Positions 59,483 through 64,000 of a DNA stretch of 64,000 nucleotides are shown piece after piece. The DNA is from Neobacillus citreus. Its GTDB lineage: Bacteria > Bacillota > Bacilli > Bacillales > Cytobacillaceae. The stretch covers positions 46,632 through 110,631 of the forward strand of contig NZ_JAGYPE020000011.1 of NCBI RefSeq assembly GCF_018343545.2, written 5' to 3'. The notes beneath the pieces are model-generated. The model was not told the origin of the DNA, ran no database searches, and was given only the letters and a program-made list of their open reading frames with translations. Numbering within the stretch: the stretch's first letter is position 1; every line of letters begins with the position of its first letter. The position numbers and the translations under genes were made by a program.

Positions 59483-59500
59483 CCGTGCGAATATCACCAT

Positions 59501-59662
59501 TTAAGACTTGTCTGTAAATTGGGTTTCGTTATTGCTGTCGATTTTATCTATACGGGTTGAGTCTTCGATATCTAAGGCACTTCTTAAAAAGTGAACCAAT
59601 ACACCACCTGCAAGACCAAGACAAATCACCACGCCAATTGTCGTAACCCACCAGACACCCAC
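59501..59662 (-). CDS. 53-residue membrane protein
   Basis: Short gene: GTG follows AAGGGGGA by seven bases. The product begins MGVWWVTTIGVVICLGLAGG, one hydrophobic helix of about 23 residues, followed by an acidic tail (LDIEDSTRIDKIDS). In plan it resembles the small membrane protein at 5632-5802, with an N-terminal helix and a charged tail, but the sequences are not alike. Function unknown. It sits between the DUF1360 gene and yhfW with its own terminator. Confidence 0.65.
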   Translation of the reverse strand: MGVWWVTTIGVVICLGLAGGVLVHFLRSALDIEDSTRIDKIDSNNETQFTDKS

Positions 59663-59717
59663 AATATTCCCCCTTAAAATCTTTTTAAAAATATATGCGC
59701 TAGGGGAAATAATCTTG

Positions 59718-60098
59718 CTAATTATCCTTTTTCTTTAGCTCTGAATAATAATCAACTTTTTTAATATTGACGCCGACAAACGTCTCAATAATGGATTGGC
59801 CTCCGGCAATGGAAAAAATAAAAATAAAAACTAAAGTTATTTTGGGAAAAATCAAATAGGAGCCTCCCAGAATAATCGCACTCCAGACACCGGCACACCA
59901 ATAACACTTTAATAAGTAACCAAACAGGGATTTTGGGACCTCTTTGGTATGTACCTCCCCGTTCTCCGTTTTTACTTCTACTTTTTTCATAAATGGCCTG
60001 CGAATCGATTCGGTAATTTTATCAAAAACAATTAAATGGGTAAAACGATAGCTCGCCAAAATTAACATAATATAAGTCATCCAGGAAATGTCTTTCAC
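59718..60098 (-). CDS. DUF1360 membrane protein
   Basis: 126-residue protein with three helices and a basic central loop, of the DUF1360 type found in bacilli, often in sporulation-linked settings. LASYRFTHLIVFDKITE and KCYWCAGVWSAI are the recognisable segments, the latter with a CxxC. GTG start at 60098 with only a weak ribosome binding site. Function unknown. Divergent from the LysM-CAP gene. Confidence 0.72.
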   Translation of the reverse strand: MKDISWMTYIMLILASYRFTHLIVFDKITESIRRPFMKKVEVKTENGEVHTKEVPKSLFGYLLKCYWCAGVWSAIILGGSYLIFPKITLVFIFIFSIAGGQSIIETFVGVNIKKVDYYSELKKKDN

Positions 60099-60207
60099 TC
60101 GTTTTTAGTCCTCCACAAGCCTCGTAGCATCGGCTTTAAATTATATTTATCCTTCCCTGTATATTTTGAGCCTGAAATCAAAATTCTATATTCGGAGGAG
60201 GTGTAAA

Positions 60208-60819
60208 ATGAAAAAATCTCTATGGTTTAGTTTCTTGTTTTTGCTAGCTCTATTTTGTATCCCAAGCGTGTCGTTTGCCCAGCAGATCTATACGGTTCAG
60301 CCGGGAGACTCGATGTGGAAAATTGCTGTCAGGTATCAGGTTGGGCTTTCAGAAATTATCTCTGCGAATCCTCAATTTAAAAATCCGGCCCTTATTTATC
60401 CAGGTCAAAAGGTGACGATTCCGGATTTAGGTGGAGCTAAATCCATCGAAAACCAAGTCATTCAGCTGACCAACCAAGAGCGTGCCAAAAACGGCTTGAA
60501 GCCGATGACACCGGATTGGGAGCTGTCGAGGGTTGCTCGCTACAAGGCGATGGATATGCGGGACAAAGGTTATTTTAGCCATACAAGCCCTACCTATGGC
60601 AGTCCGTTTACAATGATGAAGAACTTTGGAATTTCCTATCGTACTGCTGCCGAAAATATTGCTGCAGGGCAGACAACACCGGCATCTGTGGTACAGTCAT
60701 GGATGAACAGCTCCGGACACCGCGCGAACATTTTAAGCTCCAATACCTATATTGGCGTCGGTTACGCAAAGGGCGGTTCATACGGACATTATTGGGTGCA
60801 AATGTTTATATCTAAATAA
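60208..60819 (+). CDS. exported LysM and CAP domain protein
   Basis: 203-residue secreted protein: signal peptide (1-25, cleavage near SFA), LysM (about 28-72, YTVQPGDSMWKIA) binding peptidoglycan, and a CAP/SCP domain (about 80-203) with HTSP, AAENIA and SGHR, which hold the conserved His and Glu. The plan matches the YkwD/CAP group, often tied to spores or cell wall in bacilli. ATG 60208 lies behind GGAGGAGGTG. Exact role unknown. Terminator follows. Confidence 0.85.
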   Translation: MKKSLWFSFLFLLALFCIPSVSFAQQIYTVQPGDSMWKIAVRYQVGLSEIISANPQFKNPALIYPGQKVTIPDLGGAKSIENQVIQLTNQERAKNGLKPMTPDWELSRVARYKAMDMRDKGYFSHTSPTYGSPFTMMKNFGISYRTAAENIAAGQTTPASVVQSWMNSSGHRANILSSNTYIGVGYAKGGSYGHYWVQMFISK

Positions 60820-60829
60820 CATGGAAAAA

Positions 60830-60860
60830 GGGTCGGTTTCGTAGGAAACTGGCCTTTTTT
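60830..60860 (+). terminator. terminator after the LysM-CAP gene
   Basis: GGTCGGTTTC / GAAACTGGCC stem (one G-U), six T residues. Confidence 0.75.
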
Positions 60861-60867
60861 GGCTAAT

Positions 60868-60964
60868 AAGAAAGTATAAATTTTATCAAATTTATACTTT
60901 CTTAACGCATAAGTGCAACTACGCCTCTGTCTTCGCCCTTTGGGGCTCGCCAATCGGCGAGTTT
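60868..60964 (+). repeat. structured dispersed element, copy 2
   Basis: A perfect 16-bp hairpin (AAGAAAGTATAAATTT, loop TATC, 60868-60903) is followed at once by the 61-bp module AACGCATAAG...GGCGAGTTT (60904-60964). The module ends in the hairpin CTCGCC/GGCGAG. Compared with copy 1 the module has about ten base changes; the leading stem has a different sequence but pairs fully and keeps the TATC loop. Confidence 0.8.
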
Positions 60965-61096
60965 TCTTTATGTTTCTTCGGGCCGACTCTTTCTAAGACT
61001 CCAGACCTATCTAAAAATCAAGCTCTAGCGCAATTATGGAAACCATGAGAAAAAGGTAAGATGAAATCAAGATAAAGAAAGGGAGTGAACAACAAA

Positions 61097-61444
61097 ATGA
61101 AAAAGTTTGGTTTATTGGTTGCGGGGGGTATCGCCGCAGTGGTGTTACTTTCCACTATCGGTCCAATGGTAGGATTAGTGGTCAGCCTGGTGCTTCTTTA
61201 CTTCATAGCAAAGCAATTTTTAAAAGCAGATTCCATCTGGGCAAAAATAGGTCTTGGGATTATCGGATTCATCGTCCTGATGGCAGCTTTCCATAATGTA
61301 CCTGCCATCATCGGTGCTGTTGCAGCATATGTGCTATATATCATCTACAAAAAATGGAATCAAAACAAAACCATCAAGTTTAAGGAAGAATCCGATCCAT
61401 TCGTTAATTTTGAAAAACAATGGAACGATCTAAACAAAAACTAA
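61097..61444 (+). CDS. liaI: LiaI-like membrane protein
   Basis: 115-residue protein with about four helices and a charged C-terminus. It directly precedes the LiaH homologue, the place of LiaI, the membrane anchor that recruits LiaH under cell-wall stress. It is close in length to B. subtilis LiaI (126), but sequence likeness is not strong enough by eye to be sure. ATG 61097 is used; GTG 61085 lies within the GGGAGTG ribosome binding site. First gene of the lia operon. Confidence 0.7.
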   Translation: MKKFGLLVAGGIAAVVLLSTIGPMVGLVVSLVLLYFIAKQFLKADSIWAKIGLGIIGFIVLMAAFHNVPAIIGAVAAYVLYIIYKKWNQNKTIKFKEESDPFVNFEKQWNDLNKN

Positions 61445-61464
61445 TATTAAAGGAGAGTATGATC

Positions 61465-62112
61465 ATGACCAACTTATTTACAAGAATTAAAAACACTGTT
61501 TTAGCCGATTTACATGAAGCACTTGACCAAAAGGAAAACAAAAACCCGATTGCCCTGCTAAATCAATATCTTCGTGAAAGCGAGCAGGAAACTGAAAAGG
61601 TAAGAAAACTGGTCGAGCGCCAGTACCGCCTGCGGGATGAATTTACAAAAGAACTCCAACAGGCTTCGGAAATGGCCGCGAAAAGAAAGTATCAAGCAGA
61701 AGTGGCAGCGAAAGCCGGAGAAGAAGAGTTATATCAATTTGCTCAAAGCGAATTCCAGCAATATGCTGCCCGTGTCGAGCGCCTAAGTGCCTCACTTGAC
61801 CAGGTAAAAGGTCAGCTTGGGGAATTGGAAAGAAAATATGAAGAAATGAAGCATAAGCTGAAAGACATGCAACTTCGCCGGATGGAACTAATGGGCCGTG
61901 AGAACGTCACGCGTGCTAACCAGCGCATGAATCAGGTGTTAGACTCCAATACCTATTCGGATAAAGCTTTCTCCCGCTTCAAGGAAATTGAGAACTATCT
62001 TGATGGCCTTGAGCATAAGGTGAACAGCTCTTATTACCGCAGCACGATTGACGCAAGGGTTGCCGAACTAGAAAAAAACATAAAATTGGAAGAAAGCAAG
62101 TCCATTTCTTAA
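61465..62112 (+). CDS. liaH: PspA/IM30 family protein LiaH
   Basis: 215-residue PspA-family protein, mostly coiled-coil, with the family start FTRIKNTVLADLHEALDQKE and the long helices up to about residue 160. In B. subtilis LiaH is strongly induced by lipid-II antibiotics and coats the membrane to protect it. ATG 61465 follows AAAGGAG by nine bases; ATG 61459 is only three away. A hairpin at 62138 separates it from liaF, as the strong liaIH unit is separated in B. subtilis. Confidence 0.88.
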   Translation: MTNLFTRIKNTVLADLHEALDQKENKNPIALLNQYLRESEQETEKVRKLVERQYRLRDEFTKELQQASEMAAKRKYQAEVAAKAGEEELYQFAQSEFQQYAARVERLSASLDQVKGQLGELERKYEEMKHKLKDMQLRRMELMGRENVTRANQRMNQVLDSNTYSDKAFSRFKEIENYLDGLEHKVNSSYYRSTIDARVAELEKNIKLEESKSIS

Positions 62113-62137
62113 CCAAAACATGGTATTCTTATGAAAG

Positions 62138-62161
62138 AAGGCGTAGGGTCCTACGCCTTTT
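62138..62161 (+). terminator. hairpin between liaH and liaF
   Basis: AAGGCGTAGG / CCTACGCCTT stem with tiny loop and TTTTG. Probably partial termination, giving more liaIH than liaFSR. Confidence 0.65.
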
Positions 62162-62194
62162 GACTATACATAAAACAAGAGGAGAGGTGAACCG

Positions 62195-62929
62195 ATGTTT
62201 AAAAATGTAAAAAATGACTATCTAGGCTGGCTGATGCTTGTCGGCGTGGTCATATTGCTTTTAGAAATATTATTTTTCAACAGCGGGCTCATTTTCTCTT
62301 TATTTATCGCAGGCGGTATGGTTTATTTGGGCCGTAAAAGGTCTGGTAAAAAGCTTGGCAAACTGCTTTTCATCGGCGGAATCATTTTCTTTGTCATCAG
62401 CGTCTTAAACATGATGACTTTTAAATTCTTTCTATTAGCAATCTTACTGCACTTTTTTATACAATTTATAACCTCGAAAAAGAATCCCAATAAGATTGAC
62501 CTGCAAATTATCGAAACGGAAAAAACGTCTAAAGAAGAAATGCTCATTCAAACAAAGCCATTATTTGAGAATATCTTGTTGGGCCAGCAAAAAACGCCGG
62601 TCGGTGTTTATGAATGGAATGATATCAATATCCAGGCCGGTATCGGCGACACAATCATTGACCTTAGCTATACGATGCTGCCAAAAGGGGAAACGGTCAT
62701 ATTTATCCGAAACCTGATTGGGAATGTGCAGATTCTCGTCCCGTATGAGGTGGACGTCAGTGTCCAGCATTCCTGCCTGGTCGGTTCCTCAACGGTATTT
62801 GATCATCATGGAGCAAAAATGTTTAACCAGATTTTTCAATTAAAAACACCAGGTTATGAAGAGGCCGAGCACAAGGTAAAAATCTTTACTTCGCTCATCG
62901 TCGGGAATTTAGAGGTGAGCCGGATATGA
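62195..62929 (+). CDS. liaF: LiaF, inhibitor of the LiaSR system
   Basis: 244-residue protein with four N-terminal helices and a C-terminal beta-rich domain (GDTIIDLSYTMLPKGETVIFI is the LiaF signature, read as GDTIIDLSY then LPKGETVIFI). Its length agrees with B. subtilis LiaF (241). It keeps the LiaS kinase off without stress. It overlaps liaS by four bases. Daptomycin-type resistance mutations map to this family in other Firmicutes. Confidence 0.88.
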   Translation: MFKNVKNDYLGWLMLVGVVILLLEILFFNSGLIFSLFIAGGMVYLGRKRSGKKLGKLLFIGGIIFFVISVLNMMTFKFFLLAILLHFFIQFITSKKNPNKIDLQIIETEKTSKEEMLIQTKPLFENILLGQQKTPVGVYEWNDINIQAGIGDTIIDLSYTMLPKGETVIFIRNLIGNVQILVPYEVDVSVQHSCLVGSSTVFDHHGAKMFNQIFQLKTPGYEEAEHKVKIFTSLIVGNLEVSRI

Positions 62930-63975
62930 GTGCAACAGGCCGACAGATTATGTGGAGTATCAGTTTTGCCTTAGGTTTGGCGATTATGATTACTGCCGTT
63001 TTTACGATAGTTTTTCCTTTGAAAGACTGGTCAGAATTATGGACGAGAAATTTCATGGATATTCCGATTGCCATTTTTGTTCCCGCTTTCAGTATTGCTG
63101 GCGGAATTCTGCTTGGTGCTGTGACGGGTCTTTTTTGGAGAAGACAGTTTCACAGTATTGAACACTCCCTCCATCAATTGGAGGAGGGAAGGCATACGGA
63201 TGTAACCGGCAAGCAGCCGGTGGCAGAAATGCAGGCGATTGCCGGCCGAATTGAAAAAATCGGCAAACAGCTGGCGGAACAGGCAAAGCTTTCGCAGCGG
63301 CTTGCTACAGAAAAGGTGGAGGACCAGGAAGCGCGCATCCAGGAAATAATTGAACAGGAGCGGAATCGGTTAGCACGAGAACTACACGACTCCGTCAGCC
63401 AGCAGCTCTTTGCAGCCTCGATGATGATGTCAGCCATCAATGAGACGAGGGAAGTATCCGCGGAATCCTTTGAGTCAAAACAGTTAAAAATGGTGGAAGA
63501 AATGATTCATCAATCCCAGCTTGAGATGCGGGCACTCCTTCTCCATCTGCGTCCGATTGCCTTAAAGAACAAATCGCTCCAGGAAGGAATTGAGGAGCTG
63601 CTGCTCGAATTAAGGCAAAAGGTAACAATGGATATTGAGTGGAAGGTAGAGGAATTTCCGCTTGATAAGGGCGTCGAGGATCATCTTTTCCGGATTCTTC
63701 AGGAATCGGTTTCCAACACATTGCGGCATGCGAAGGCAAAAAAACTGGAAGTGCTGTTAATCAAGAGGGACCATCTGATTATTATGCGGGTTGTCGATGA
63801 TGGGCTTGGTTTTGAGGTTGAGTCTGCGAAAGCCGGCTCTTATGGAATGCAGAATATGCATGAGAGGGCGCTGGAAGTTGGAGGTACCTTAAAGGTTGTC
63901 AGTATGAAAAATAAGGGGACGAGGCTTGAAGTGAAGGTCCCGGTGATGAGTAATGGAGAGGGTGCGGATGATTAG
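62926..63975 (+). CDS. liaS: LiaS sensor histidine kinase
   Basis: 349-residue intramembrane-sensing kinase: two helices (about 10-30 and 45-70) with a very short outer loop, HAMP, HisKA_3 with ARELHDSVSQQL, and ATPase with RILQESVSNTLRHAKA, DDGLGF and GSYGMQNMHERA. It phosphorylates LiaR after envelope damage. Overlaps with liaF (ATGA) and liaR show a tightly coupled operon. Confidence 0.9.
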   Translation: MSATGRQIMWSISFALGLAIMITAVFTIVFPLKDWSELWTRNFMDIPIAIFVPAFSIAGGILLGAVTGLFWRRQFHSIEHSLHQLEEGRHTDVTGKQPVAEMQAIAGRIEKIGKQLAEQAKLSQRLATEKVEDQEARIQEIIEQERNRLARELHDSVSQQLFAASMMMSAINETREVSAESFESKQLKMVEEMIHQSQLEMRALLLHLRPIALKNKSLQEGIEELLLELRQKVTMDIEWKVEEFPLDKGVEDHLFRILQESVSNTLRHAKAKKLEVLLIKRDHLIIMRVVDDGLGFEVESAKAGSYGMQNMHERALEVGGTLKVVSMKNKGTRLEVKVPVMSNGEGADD

Positions 63976-64000
63976 AGTAGTCTTTGTCGATGATCATGAA
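63968..64000 (+). CDS. liaR: LiaR response regulator (5' end only)
   Basis: Cut by the window end after 11 codons: MIRVVFVDDHE, with the acidic DD pair of a receiver domain. ATG overlaps the liaS stop by eight bases. The name rests on gene order. Confidence 0.8.
   Translation, partial: MIRVVFVDDHE

Overview
The window reads as chromosome of an aerobic, facultatively anaerobic, probably spore-forming member of the Bacillaceae, close to Bacillus or Neobacillus. The reasons are moderate-to-low GC, AGGAGG-type ribosome binding sites with frequent TTG and GTG starts, a T-box riboswitch, CodY-, CcpA- and MhqR-like operators, and family members such as YfkAB, YhfW, NreA/NreC and LiaIHFSR. The genus is an inference. 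I see no rRNA, tRNA, CRISPR array, prophage or intact insertion sequence.

Layout. 0.2-9.4 kb: an RtcB-type RNA ligase, a D-2-hydroxyacid dehydrogenase, a fatty-acid pair (acyl-CoA dehydrogenase with a cre-like site, then an acyl-CoA ligase), a 56-residue membrane protein behind a perfect FNR-type box, an Rhizobium-type asparaginase and RecQ. 9.6-17 kb: YfkAB, a ketopantoate-reductase family protein, an MFS pump, and a gluconate locus (gntP facing gntK plus an RpiR regulator). 17-25 kb: an esterase, a quinone/catechol-stress dioxygenase with two MhqR boxes, CstA with its YbdD partner, a split ThrE-type exporter and a C39-like protease. 25-32 kb: a 2TM/RCK potassium channel facing a lipoprotein / ATP-grasp ligase / DUF350 operon, an orphan sensor kinase and a CodY-box amino-acid permease. 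31.8-35.7 kb: two membrane proteins sharing one unrecognised 6-TM sensor (one ends in a histidine kinase, one in HD-GYP), a 22-residue Trp/Cys peptide gene coupled to the second, and an M50-type membrane protease with a PqqD-like N-terminus. 36-44 kb: a NasC/NapA-type molybdoenzyme with a membrane cytochrome, a four-cluster ferredoxin, a Tat-type Rieske protein and three small proteins, followed by a NreA/NreC-type regulatory set with two kinases. 44-52 kb: GlnRS, T-box-controlled BrnQ, a NapH-like iron-sulfur membrane protein, and a TetR / SCP2 / acyl-CoA ligase unit. 52-60 kb: CopC/CopD, a DEAD-box helicase, an amidase, YhfW and small proteins. 60-64 kb: a LysM-CAP protein and the lia cell-envelope stress operon, cut by the window end inside liaR.

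The most unusual non-coding signal is a set of six intergenic arrays with unrelated core words but only two periods: 52 bp (three arrays) and 20-21 bp (three arrays), close to five and two helical turns. A second signal is a structured intergenic element present twice (35.9 and 60.9 kb): a hairpin whose stem sequence differs but still pairs and keeps a TATC loop, followed by a conserved 61-bp module. The 31.8-35.7 kb cassette is my best candidate for an undescribed system: a possible peptide-signalling unit with kinase and c-di-GMP phosphodiesterase receivers.
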